DNA of 64,000 bases from JAGVPT01 sp963827085. GTDB lineage: Bacteria > Bacteroidota > Ignavibacteria > UBA10030 > UBA8401. The stretch's first letter is position 1, and every line of letters begins with the position of its first letter. Under the pieces are notes generated by a model that was not told the DNA's origin, did no database searches, and saw only the letters and a list, made by a program, of their open reading frames with translations. Shown here piece after piece: positions 55,400 through 64,000 of the stretch. The DNA lies in contig CAWGZY010000003.1 of assembly GCA_963827085.1 (NCBI GenBank), positions 186,001-250,000 of the forward strand, given 5' to 3'. The position numbers and the translations under genes are program-made.

Positions 55400-58300
55400 C
55401 TACCGCATTTTCACCAGCTTCTGCGTGGCGGCCGCCTGCTGCCCCCCTCCGCTAATGACAACCCGGTAGAAATAAACGCCGTTGGCGATTTCATCTCCGT
55501 CTTTATCCCTTCCGTTCCAATAAAGATTATCACTCGAACTTGTGTACCCGTTGATGCCAATATGTACTTTCGATGAAAAATCGAGATCCTGAATCAGACG
55601 CCCTGCCACGGTATAAATTTTTATGTGCACGCTTTGCGGGTTATCGGTTCCGGCGAGGATGAACGTAAACGTCGTCCCGTTGGGAAACGGGTTTGGGATA
55701 TTGTAGACTTCCGAGAGCTGCAGCGTGTTCGTTACGTTGACTGACAGCATTGTCGTGTCTGAAAAATTTCCCGCAGCATCTCTGGCAAAATAACTGACAG
55801 TGTGCTGGCCTTCGGTGAGCTGCGGTGTCCACCGGACTTCGGCGATCACCGGAGCGGATCCGGCCGTAAACTGAATACTGCTGTTTCCCGCATAGTACAC
55901 CTGATTCCCGTCCAGTTGAATGGAGACGTTTGAAGTATCGTTTTGCGCAAGAGGCGCTCCGTTCGGATCGCTGATAAGAAAAATCACTACCGGTGCGGCG
56001 CGGACATAATCGCCGTTCATCACTTGCATATTATCAAATGTGACGCCAACGGAAGGACTTGTCGTATCGGCTAATATGGTATATGGAATAACGACGGTGT
56101 TATTCGATTTGTAATATTCCGTGATGACATTGTTAGGGTCGGCCTGAAACGTGAACGAATGGCTGCCGCGTATCCCCTGGCTGTTGTATTGAGTTTGAAC
56201 ATGGGCGGAGTCCTGAGGGTTGATAACAGGCACAATCGTACTCTTAAGAGTCCGAAGCGGGCCGCTGTCATCGGTGAGGATAGAGACCAGGACGCTGTCT
56301 GCTGGTGATGCACCCACATTATAGACACTCGCTCCCACGTTGATGATCTCCCCTTCCTCCATCGTCGACTTCTGCAGCGACACTGTATTTTGAGACAGGA
56401 CGAGCTCCGGGGGCAATTGTGCTTTGACGCTCCAGTCGGTGATGACCGGCGAATTTAAGGGCGAACTTGCTGTGAGGTTGAAAACCAACTGGGCGTTGGG
56501 ATACCGAACCGCGGAAATCTTCTGAAGGTTCACTGATGACGAATCATACGAATTAAAAAGAGTATCGATATGCCCGCTGTTCATAATGCCCAGCATCGTC
56601 ACAGTTGCGTGTGCGCCCGCCGGGACAACTCTGTCTACTAAAAGCTGGTTCCATCCGCTGACCGGACCAATGGTAGAGGTCGTTATACTGCCTGTTGAAG
56701 TAATCTGTACTATTGTTGTATCGAGAACGACCTTTCCCTTTGTGCTTTTCTTCCATTCTTCTTGAACGCTCCCCGGTACGGCCCCTTTTCTTCCGATAAT
56801 GGCCCACGAATCCCGGTATCCGACTGAATCGATAAATTTGCTTCCGATGGTGTGATACCCATTTTTTACTGCACTGGTTAAGTTGTACGAACCTTCGCCG
56901 ATAATGACTGCTACAACAATTTCACCATTTGCAATCGAATTAAGAAATTGAACTATAGTATCAGCAAATGCAGCGTTGCCGTAAAGATCATACTGGCCCA
57001 CTCTAATGACCGTGTCTGCAGTCGGGTCAATGACAACGATCGAATAACCTCTCGCAAAAGTGTTCGGCAGTTTGTTTGCCCCATTAATCTCAACCGCACC
57101 AAAATACCCATCTAACGTTCCGCCTGAAATCGCTTGAAGCACGATGACAGAGTTGACTATTTTTGAACCAATCCCCGGAGAAAAGAGAGTGCGAATAAAA
57201 GAATTTCCCTGCCATCCAACCGAATCTATTTGCCCGATACTTTTCGTAGGGTCCGTCCCCTGATAAAACGTCCCCGTTGACCAATTGCCCGAGCTTGTTT
57301 GGAATTTTGCACGCCAATAATATCTCTTAGGGCTTCGCAATGAGGCGAGGGGAAACGACGTCGATACAATACCCATTGGAACATTGAAGGTTACCGGCGT
57401 AGAATAAGTGCTGAGAGTATCGATTTGCAGAGCAACAAGCGTAGCCGGATTATAGATCTGCGTGGTCGGGTTGAGCAGAACGAGATTTGAAACCAACGCT
57501 GCGGACATTGGTTGAGGTTGAACGATTTTAAAATCGGTAGACGAAACAAAAAAAGCCTTCGTTGCAGAGTTGTCGCTCTTCGTCAACTCTGTTATTCTAT
57601 TTGAAGGATCGAGCGTTACAGCAATATCATGTTCATCAGCCTCTTGCTTGATGGTAATATAAACCGTCAAGGTATCGTATACCAGGGGCATAGGCCTCCG
57701 CATAAGCCATGATTGAACTACCTGTGAATGGTACACGTGTTGAATTTCAACATCGACGCTGTCCCTGGTGACGGAGCCGTAATTAGCATAGACAATATTG
57801 ACAGCAACACTGTCCTGAACGTCGGTCAACACGGGAGAGGAAGAGCTGATGAGATTCTCCTGAATAAAGAGATTCGGGAGAAACGGAATCGGTAAGTCGA
57901 CGGTCGGATCGCCGATCAATGTATTATTAAACAACATGATCTGGTTTACGCTGCTCAGTCCCTGTTGGGATATTTGTCTGAGTTTCGCCGTTAAATGCGT
58001 CGCGCCGACACGAACAATGGAATCTTGGAGCATCGCAGAATAGAAGATCGGGGGAAGGGACGTTGCGATGCTCTCAAACCCTAACGATGAGTTGCCGATA
58101 TAATCAATCGCGCTTGCTTCCGGCCCGACAATGAACAGCTCGCTGAACGACGTAATCTGCGGCTCCGCAAACTTTCCCGTCGAGCATCCCATGTCCGTAA
58201 TCAAAGGATACCGCCCACGTGAATTCTTCAATTGAAGAGGGTCGCCAATGCTGTTGTCCCATGTTTGCGTGCCGCTGTGGCCGATGTACGAAATAAAAAC

Positions 58301-60751
58301 TCCGCCCGTGGAAATCGCATCCGTTACCTGCTGCGGTGTATACGGACCAAAATCGGATTGCGGATTTACCGTCTTATAAAAATCTGCTACAATGCCGCCG
58401 ATAGGTGCGGGGGCCGCAAATGTATAGGCTACTTCGTCGTTCACCGATTTCAAAAGATCAACTTGGCCTGCGACAGTAGGATCGCCGCCGCTAAAAAATA
58501 AATAATGTTTATTCCAATCATCATACGGAGTTGTGATAGTGGAATTATAGAATGAAAGATACTGCGTCAGATCTCCGACATTATCCACGGGAATTCGCCC
58601 GACATACATCTGCGGCAAATCCGTAACGGTGTCAAGAAGCGCATAGGCCACATCGCTGACGGGATATCCTACGGAAGGAACATAATTTATTGCAGTGTAG
58701 CTGGCTAAATAAAACTTATAGTCATACGACGCATCTCCAAGAAGAGTAAGATATGCAGGATATGGAGCATTCCACTGGAACGACGATTGAACAAACGCCT
58801 GCAGCGCTTCTGCAGTCGGGTACCCAAAGCCGAATTCATCGAAGATGTCGTTGACGCTGAAGAGGCGCGCATTCAGGTGTTTCGCTGCCGCTACATTCTG
58901 CACATACCGGACTGCTTCAGGGTAAAATTTGGGATGCGTGATGGCGATGTAATCGGTCTGGCTTTTGTTAAACCGGAGTCCAGCAAAACTTTTTATCGTC
59001 GAAAAAACGGGAGTGTAGACCTTCGACTGCGGCATGATAACGTATTGTTCCTGCGATCCAACGGTATCGCAGAACGTTACGGTATACGGGGCCGACCCGG
59101 AGAGAACATAGTTCGATATTCTTTCAGCTGACGGTTTAATTCTATAGAGGAGGAAATTAGGCGACTGCAGACCGGAAATCTGAACGTTCCGGAAATGCCG
59201 GTCGGTAAGTGTCCGGAAATCGAAAAGGAGCGTATCGCCCACGACCATGAGCTGCCGGGGATATTCGATTTCAAACCAATCGTAGATAATACTGTTCGTA
59301 GTCGCATTCGTCGGATAGGAATACAGCGAAACGGAATTCGACCCTGCTTTAAGTGCCGTTGCCGGAGCCCGCCCGGACAGGACGGCTTGATCCCCAAGAT
59401 TAAGGATCACACTGTTCAGATCTTTTCCACTGTTCAACCGAATCGCAACATTATGTGCGGCCGTGGTGATGTTGGCCCCCCAGCTTGCAAATTTTGCGTA
59501 AAGCGTAACACTGTCGGTATTGGGGACAATATTGCTCGCACTAAAATTTTTTGTGGCTGTCCCGGACCCGTTAAGAAAATCCCAAGGCCAGATATCAAAC
59601 GGATTCCAGCGGTAGTCCTGTGAAGAATAAGTGTCGGTAGCCGACATCTGCAGGCCGGGATATGGACCTTGAACTTCCATGTGGATGAACGCAGTATACG
59701 CTTTAAGGGTGTCCGTCGTTGCAGAATCGATCGAATTTTGGCTTAGACGCAAAGCGTTTTTGGTTCCCCCCCACGTCAACCAGAGAATTGTTGAATCGGT
59801 ATAGCGGTTAAGGTATTCGTTATACTGCTGGGAAAGCGATGTGGTGATGATGCGATGCAATCCCGTATAGTTGCGCAAAGCAGGAAATTCGAGATAGCCG
59901 CCGGAAATGAAGACTCCGTTGCTGTCCCCAGAGACATAAATCGGAATTTCTTTCCCCCGGTCAAAAACCTGAAATGTCCCAGGGTCAACACTCGCAATAG
60001 CGGGGTATATCGAATCCAGCTCCGCTTTAGTAATCCGGTATATACCGTCGTTTGGGATTTGCATCTTGATATACATCGCCGATGTATTAAACCAGCCCCC
60101 TGTGGTATCGCTCACCGCAGGCATCTGGTACGGCTGGGCATCATCAAAATTAACAATGAGTTCCTGAAGGATGCGGTCAAAATGAGGATCATTCAATTTC
60201 ACTTGCTGCCGTGCAGCGGTGGTTTTTGTTGTCGCCTTGGTAAGCTGCAGATCGATGGATTGTGCGAAGGAAGCTGCATGAGTCGACGGATTATAATAGA
60301 ATGGAGTAACCTCTATCCGCGCCAAATAATAGCCCCGATACCAGCCGTACCCTATAACCTTGGCGGCGGGAGCCGACGGCAGTTCTCCCACAGGAATCTG
60401 TTCAAGCGTTTGCTTAATGGTAGTTGTGTCGTGTGTTGAGGGAAGGCACTTTATACGATAAACACTTTTTAAAGAGACCGGAGCAGCGGCAAAGCCTGTC
60501 ACGCTGGGTCTGATTTCCTCGGACGGAGAAAGCGCATAATACAAAACTCGTTGAGAAAGCAGGGCAGGCCCGGCGTTCACATCATGCACGTCCAACGATA
60601 ACTTCATCTTCACTACACCGGGGCTTTGTGCGACTACCTGCATCGCCCCCCAGGAATACTTCTTTACATTTTGACCGGCTGAAAAGAGGAATTCCGATTG
60701 AAAGAAGATCGTCAGCAGTATGAGCGCTAATGTTCGCGCTGGGATTCTCAT
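55400..60751 (-). CDS. Giant PorU-like C25 peptidase, second copy
   Basis: 1783 aa. ATG at 60751 overlaps the upstream stop (ATGA), so the start is secure. Signal peptide MRIPARTLALILLTIFFQSE. N-terminal beta region to about 600, then C25 domain: DYIAITHPKFYPEAVRYVQN, PAYLTLLGDASYDYKFY, catalytic His in GGVFISYIGHSGTQTWDNSI (about 825) and Cys in TDMGCSTGKFAEPQ (about 857). Several CARDB/Ig-like domains follow, and a FlgD-like C-terminus (EVYNIPNPFPNGTTFTFILA ... WNGRDKDGDEIANGVYFYRV). About 420 residues longer than the PorU at 19.9 kb. Sortase or surface protease; placed with glycan genes. Confidence 0.82.
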   Translation of the reverse strand: MRIPARTLALILLTIFFQSEFLFSAGQNVKKYSWGAMQVVAQSPGVVKMKLSLDVHDVNAGPALLSQRVLYYALSPSEEIRPSVTGFAAAPVSLKSVYRIKCLPSTHDTTTIKQTLEQIPVGELPSAPAAKVIGYGWYRGYYLARIEVTPFYYNPSTHAASFAQSIDLQLTKATTKTTAARQQVKLNDPHFDRILQELIVNFDDAQPYQMPAVSDTTGGWFNTSAMYIKMQIPNDGIYRITKAELDSIYPAIASVDPGTFQVFDRGKEIPIYVSGDSNGVFISGGYLEFPALRNYTGLHRIITTSLSQQYNEYLNRYTDSTILWLTWGGTKNALRLSQNSIDSATTDTLKAYTAFIHMEVQGPYPGLQMSATDTYSSQDYRWNPFDIWPWDFLNGSGTATKNFSASNIVPNTDSVTLYAKFASWGANITTAAHNVAIRLNSGKDLNSVILNLGDQAVLSGRAPATALKAGSNSVSLYSYPTNATTNSIIYDWFEIEYPRQLMVVGDTLLFDFRTLTDRHFRNVQISGLQSPNFLLYRIKPSAERISNYVLSGSAPYTVTFCDTVGSQEQYVIMPQSKVYTPVFSTIKSFAGLRFNKSQTDYIAITHPKFYPEAVRYVQNVAAAKHLNARLFSVNDIFDEFGFGYPTAEALQAFVQSSFQWNAPYPAYLTLLGDASYDYKFYLASYTAINYVPSVGYPVSDVAYALLDTVTDLPQMYVGRIPVDNVGDLTQYLSFYNSTITTPYDDWNKHYLFFSGGDPTVAGQVDLLKSVNDEVAYTFAAPAPIGGIVADFYKTVNPQSDFGPYTPQQVTDAISTGGVFISYIGHSGTQTWDNSIGDPLQLKNSRGRYPLITDMGCSTGKFAEPQITSFSELFIVGPEASAIDYIGNSSLGFESIATSLPPIFYSAMLQDSIVRVGATHLTAKLRQISQQGLSSVNQIMLFNNTLIGDPTVDLPIPFLPNLFIQENLISSSSPVLTDVQDSVAVNIVYANYGSVTRDSVDVEIQHVYHSQVVQSWLMRRPMPLVYDTLTVYITIKQEADEHDIAVTLDPSNRITELTKSDNSATKAFFVSSTDFKIVQPQPMSAALVSNLVLLNPTTQIYNPATLVALQIDTLSTYSTPVTFNVPMGIVSTSFPLASLRSPKRYYWRAKFQTSSGNWSTGTFYQGTDPTKSIGQIDSVGWQGNSFIRTLFSPGIGSKIVNSVIVLQAISGGTLDGYFGAVEINGANKLPNTFARGYSIVVIDPTADTVIRVGQYDLYGNAAFADTIVQFLNSIANGEIVVAVIIGEGSYNLTSAVKNGYHTIGSKFIDSVGYRDSWAIIGRKGAVPGSVQEEWKKSTKGKVVLDTTIVQITSTGSITTSTIGPVSGWNQLLVDRVVPAGAHATVTMLGIMNSGHIDTLFNSYDSSSVNLQKISAVRYPNAQLVFNLTASSPLNSPVITDWSVKAQLPPELVLSQNTVSLQKSTMEEGEIINVGASVYNVGASPADSVLVSILTDDSGPLRTLKSTIVPVINPQDSAHVQTQYNSQGIRGSHSFTFQADPNNVITEYYKSNNTVVIPYTILADTTSPSVGVTFDNMQVMNGDYVRAAPVVIFLISDPNGAPLAQNDTSNVSIQLDGNQVYYAGNSSIQFTAGSAPVIAEVRWTPQLTEGQHTVSYFARDAAGNFSDTTMLSVNVTNTLQLSEVYNIPNPFPNGTTFTFILAGTDNPQSVHIKIYTVAGRLIQDLDFSSKVHIGINGYTSSSDNLYWNGRDKDGDEIANGVYFYRVVISGGGQQAAATQKLVKMR

Positions 60752-61497
60752 TTCTGTCGAACCTTTTGAAGGAAAATATAGAAAATAAATTTCGGGATTC
60801 CGAGAAAATATCTCCGCCACAAACGCCGCGGCTCCTGGGTAAATCTAAACAACCATTCGAGATGTACCTGGCGCAGTCCCTTCGGGGCTCTTATTTTTTC
60901 CCCCGACATAAATCCGATGCCGGCACCGACCGTCATCATCACAGGAACACGAAGCTCATGATAGTGCTCCCAGAGCCACTCATCCTGCTTTGGGGTACCC
61001 ATCCCGATCAGAAGAATATCGGCATTGCTTGCATTGATCGCGGAGATGACCGTTTCGTCGCCGAGGCCGACGAAACCGTGATGAGTTCCGGCAATAACCA
61101 GACGGGGGAACACAGCCTCAATCCTTCGCTTTAGAGCTTGTAATGTGTACTCAGTTTCGCCGAAAAAAAATATCCGCCAATGGCGAATGTTAGTTTCCTT
61201 CAGGAGGAGCTCATAAAGATCGGTACCGTTAAAAATTTGCCTGAACGCTTTCGCCTTTCCGTACAGGAATTTGCCCGCAAGATACATTCCATATCCGTCC
61301 GGCAGCGCGATGTCATATTTTTGATACAAGTCAAAAATGTTAGGATCGCTCCGGCCAAGCACCGCATGATAAAAATGCGGCTGAATAATCGTCAACTTGG
61401 TCTTTGTGCGAACAGACTCGTCAATCCGGCTGAGAACATCTTTGTCATCGGATGTACTATACGAAATTCCGAGAATATTTACATGATCAGGAGTCAT
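60748..61497 (-). CDS. WecG/TagA/CpsF-family glycosyltransferase
   Basis: 249 aa from the ATG at 61497, which overlaps the preceding gene by 11 bases. Family core: HVNILGISYSTSDDKDVLSR, FDLYQKYDIALPDGYGMYLA, RIFFFGETEYTLQALKRRIE and LLIGMGTPKQDEWLWEHY (PKQ motif). It adds a sugar (ManNAc-type in WecG/TagA) to an undecaprenyl-linked intermediate; the exact sugar is unknown. Stop and the next start share ATGA. Confidence 0.88.
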   Translation of the reverse strand: MTPDHVNILGISYSTSDDKDVLSRIDESVRTKTKLTIIQPHFYHAVLGRSDPNIFDLYQKYDIALPDGYGMYLAGKFLYGKAKAFRQIFNGTDLYELLLKETNIRHWRIFFFGETEYTLQALKRRIEAVFPRLVIAGTHHGFVGLGDETVISAINASNADILLIGMGTPKQDEWLWEHYHELRVPVMMTVGAGIGFMSGEKIRAPKGLRQVHLEWLFRFTQEPRRLWRRYFLGIPKFIFYIFLQKVRQK

Positions 61498-62611
61498 GAG
61501 ACCGGGGGGCAAAATAGGGTTCGTACACTTTGATTAGTTGATCAATAAACCGGTCGTATGTGAATTGTTTAAAGAATTTTTCTTGCGCTTTTTTCCCAAG
61601 ACTTTTCACCGCCTTTGGATTATCAAGCAGGTCCTTTATTGCGGCGGCTAACCTTTCGGGGTCGCTTGGTGCAACAAGTATCCCGGTTTCTCCATGAATG
61701 ACGAATTCAGAGACGCCGCCGACATCCGTCGCAATATGAGGCTTGCCAATACTTGCGGCTTCTAAAATAACATGTGGCAATCCCTCCCGCTTTGATGACA
61801 AAACCATAAATTCGGCCACATTGAACAATGCTTCCACATTAAACGTACTATGAAGAAATATCGCATGGTCTTGCACATCTTCATTCTTGACTATTTCTTC
61901 CAGCATCGATTTTTGTTCGCCTTCCCCAAGGACGGCAAAAATCACGTTATCGATAGCGCCTTTTCGCTTAAGAATGCCAATAGCGTGGATGAGAGTCGCT
62001 CTGTCTTTCGATTCAATCAATTGGCCTACGCTCGCAATGATCCTTATCTTGGCTGAAATACTCAAATCTTTAAGAACTTGACTTTTTTCATCCGTCTGGA
62101 ATTCTCTAAACGGTGAGATACCGTAGTAGATTTGTGTGACGGTTTTCGCTTCTTTCCTAAAATCTCCTATTAGCATTTCTTGCACCGCTTTGCTGCATGC
62201 AATCGTCGTATCGCCAAAAAATGAAACATGCCTTAACGAACTAAATATGTTATGGCATGTCGAAATATGAGGAAGCGACATTCTTCGGGCAAGAACTCGT
62301 CCCAAAAGATCGGTGTAGCGTTTGTGGGAGTGGATCACAATAATGTTTTCTCGGCGAATAATGGGTACAAGAATTTTATATGAAGCAAGAAGCCCAAAAA
62401 AATGCTTGCGTCCACTCTTTGGTATGAACAACGGAAGGTTCACAAACGCTATTTCCTTGTTCAGCCGGAGCCGGAATGGCCCGTCATTCGCCGCAACAAT
62501 TGGCGTCATCCCCTTATCTCGAAGTCCATTGGCAAGATCGACCACATGGCGAGCTACACCGCCGGGGTTCATCTCATCGGTGAGTAGTAAAATTGAAGCA
62601 TTCAAAGACAT
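61487..62611 (-). CDS. Glycosyltransferase family 4
   Basis: 374 aa GT-B fold. N-terminal LLLTDEMNPGGVARHVVDLA (glycine-rich acceptor side), IVIHSHKRYTDLLGRVLARR, ISTCHNIFSS; C-terminal nucleotide-sugar side EGLPHVILEAASIGKPHIAT followed by DVGGVSEFVIHGETGILV. Retaining transferase of a surface glycan pathway; donor and acceptor are unknown. Overlaps wecG-like gene; 74 bp after the preceding transferase. Confidence 0.9.
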   Translation of the reverse strand: MSLNASILLLTDEMNPGGVARHVVDLANGLRDKGMTPIVAANDGPFRLRLNKEIAFVNLPLFIPKSGRKHFFGLLASYKILVPIIRRENIIVIHSHKRYTDLLGRVLARRMSLPHISTCHNIFSSLRHVSFFGDTTIACSKAVQEMLIGDFRKEAKTVTQIYYGISPFREFQTDEKSQVLKDLSISAKIRIIASVGQLIESKDRATLIHAIGILKRKGAIDNVIFAVLGEGEQKSMLEEIVKNEDVQDHAIFLHSTFNVEALFNVAEFMVLSSKREGLPHVILEAASIGKPHIATDVGGVSEFVIHGETGILVAPSDPERLAAAIKDLLDNPKAVKSLGKKAQEKFFKQFTYDRFIDQLIKVYEPYFAPRSHDS

Positions 62612-62685
62612 ATTCTTGCTCTTGAACGAGATTCAGCCATGAACGATTAAAAGCCGCTTTAGGATAAATTTACCACTATTGTAAT

Positions 62686-63858
62686 TCAATGTCTGGCCGA
62701 AGGTTGGCCAAGAAGGCTTTCGCAAAAGAATGCCAATTTCTCCGCTCTCATTTCCCATGTATTAGCTGACATAAACTTCTCAATCGTCTCTTCTGGTATC
62801 CAATTTTTCTTGCCAGATAAGAGGTCCGAAGTCGTCGCAATAAATTCATGATGGTCGTCTGCGATATGAACAACATCTTTGAAATACGCGCTATCACAAA
62901 AATTAGTAGAGACAATCTGGAGCAATTCGGAGAGCAAGTCATACACTCTCAAAGGGCTCCCTTCTATACTCGTAAGGTACGGTAGTATGCCGACATCAAA
63001 ATGCCTGATATTAGAATGCAGTTCGTCATGCAGCATTGGGGGCATGAGAACAATATTCTTTTTCGTCCTCAATGCTCGTGCATCCTTCGACACCGTGCCG
63101 ATATTGACGATTGAATAGTCGGGAAAGCGGTCGGCGAGTCCTAACAGAAGGGCGACGTCAACATTATTTGATATTCTTCCCACCGTTCCAATAATGGGAT
63201 GAACCGACTCTTTTTTGGCGTTGGAACTGCTTGCCCGCTTGACAGATAAGTCATATCCTGCATTGCGGATTAAACACACCTCAGAGGACTTACGCCGCGT
63301 CAACATATTTCTGTAGTTGGCTTCGGTATGGGTGATGATACCAGTAACTTGAGAAATCAACTCCGTAAAAACTTCGGACATGCGTTGATGGATTCTGGCG
63401 CTGCGTGCATAGGTTCCAATCGGGTCCTTATGGTCGTACACCGTCGCCGAGAAACTTTGAATATAGTCGTTAAGATATCCATCCCACCAATACGGCATCA
63501 CAATGACGGCGATAATTGGCTTTTTGATTTTGCTTAATCTCTTTTCGAACCATGCCTTAAAGAGCCGTCGGTCGAAACCGGGAGTTAAGCTTCCCCGGTA
63601 AAATGTCGGTAGAGTCGGCGGCGACCAAACTTCCAGGGTTTCAGCATTATACCGAAAGGGTACATTCTCTCGACGAAGAGGATAAATGATAGAGGCAACA
63701 GATTCCCGGATTATTCCGGCAACAGAACTTGGGAGGTTAACGTAAACTACATGGTGGCCTTGTTTCGCTAATTCGATGGTAAGAGCTCTTGTTCTGCTGT
63801 GTTGACTGTTCCATGGCTGCGACGCAAACATCATGTATACTGACTCGGACACTGACAT
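62686..63858 (-). CDS. Glycosyltransferase, GT-B type, TuaH-like
   Basis: 390 aa from the ATG at 63858. MMFASQPWNSQHSRTRALTI and ELAKQGHHVVYVNLPSSVAG form the N-terminal GT-B part; SATVYDHKDPIGTYARSARI, ITHTEANYRNMLTRR, then PIIGTVGRISNNVDVALLLG and SIEGSPLRVYDLLSELLQIV for the C-terminal domain. Resembles capsule/teichuronic acid-type transferases. Probably the first gene of the glycan operon inside this window. Confidence 0.78.
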   Translation of the reverse strand: MSVSESVYMMFASQPWNSQHSRTRALTIELAKQGHHVVYVNLPSSVAGIIRESVASIIYPLRRENVPFRYNAETLEVWSPPTLPTFYRGSLTPGFDRRLFKAWFEKRLSKIKKPIIAVIVMPYWWDGYLNDYIQSFSATVYDHKDPIGTYARSARIHQRMSEVFTELISQVTGIITHTEANYRNMLTRRKSSEVCLIRNAGYDLSVKRASSSNAKKESVHPIIGTVGRISNNVDVALLLGLADRFPDYSIVNIGTVSKDARALRTKKNIVLMPPMLHDELHSNIRHFDVGILPYLTSIEGSPLRVYDLLSELLQIVSTNFCDSAYFKDVVHIADDHHEFIATTSDLLSGKKNWIPEETIEKFMSANTWEMRAEKLAFFCESLLGQPSARH

Positions 63859-64000
63859 TCTCGGCCTCAATAATTATGTTTGCGTTCGCGCATCTTGCTG
63901 GAAACGAAGACATCAATGCTGTCGCAACAGGCATTAGAATTCATGTCGCATTCAATAAGGATCATCCCTGTGATCATTCAAGCTTTATGGCATAAAATAA
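63859..64000. other. Window edge, no assigned gene
   Basis: Minus-strand readings here are short and stop repeatedly: one ends LFYAIKLE-stop near 63974, another gives only about 35 codons. The 3' end of a further operon gene may lie at the edge; nothing can be supported. Confidence 0.3.

Noticed and set aside
55400..60751. Frame break suspected in the very long C25 gene
   Set aside because: The frame is open for 1783 codons with domains in order; no lesion.

Overview
The window looks like chromosome from a member of the Bacteroidota/Chlorobi (FCB) group, most likely an Ignavibacteria-like lineage and probably an environmental assembly. The evidence is a type IX secretion system (PorX, SprA, PorV, PorU), C-terminal sorting domains of the NYPNPFNP type, LptF/LptG, heptose and glycan genes, and moderate base composition. 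No rRNA or tRNA gene was recognised. I cannot place it more precisely without a database.

Layout. 1-8.3 kb (minus): 5' part of porX, then a complete-length sprA broken by six single-base frameshifts. 8.5-11 kb (plus): lptF-lptG, ending in a 238-bp tandem duplication. 11.4-24 kb (minus): a likely operon porU-porV-M6-like surface protein-peptidase/TolB/barrel protein-small exported protein, with a consensus sigma70-type promoter and an intrinsic terminator inside the porU leader. 24.6-32.8 kb (plus): glgA-gmhB-lipoprotein-outer-membrane protein-rpiB-glyA-tatC(frameshifted)-polyprenyl synthase. 32.8-39.7 kb (minus): cupin, DinB and DUF1304 genes, a Tat-signal tail-collar pair followed by a T9SS cargo protein, and an NlpC/P60 lipoprotein.

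39.7-46.9 kb is the most unusual part. It is an integron-type gene-cassette array without an integrase: seven attC-like sites with GCCTAAC/GTTAGGC-type cores separate cassettes carrying HepT-MntA, BrnT-BrnA, RelE/ParE and DUF4160-DUF2442 pairs, a small outer-membrane protein and a lipoprotein with a nonsense codon. The array is bounded by two almost identical 131-bp MITEs. The two halves of one serine hydrolase gene lie at opposite ends in circularly permuted order, and the 8-bp target duplication of the MITE marks both broken ends. Closing the segment into a circle at the MITE would rebuild the hydrolase (497 aa after restoring one G). A second MITE of the same family, with its own 8-bp duplication, sits inside the array.

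47-64 kb (minus): an iron-type ABC importer (binding protein, ATPase, two-domain permease) following a secreted PIG-L deacetylase; a UV-endonuclease-like protein; a monohaem protein; a chromate transporter homologue; and a glycan operon (two glycosyltransferases, a WecG/TagA transferase) translationally coupled to a second, 1783-residue PorU-like C25 peptidase. Together the window couples T9SS export, surface glycan synthesis and a plastic cassette island. Several single-base lesions (sprA, tatC, hydrolase, lipoprotein) could be true decay or sequence error, and this cannot be settled from the sequence alone.
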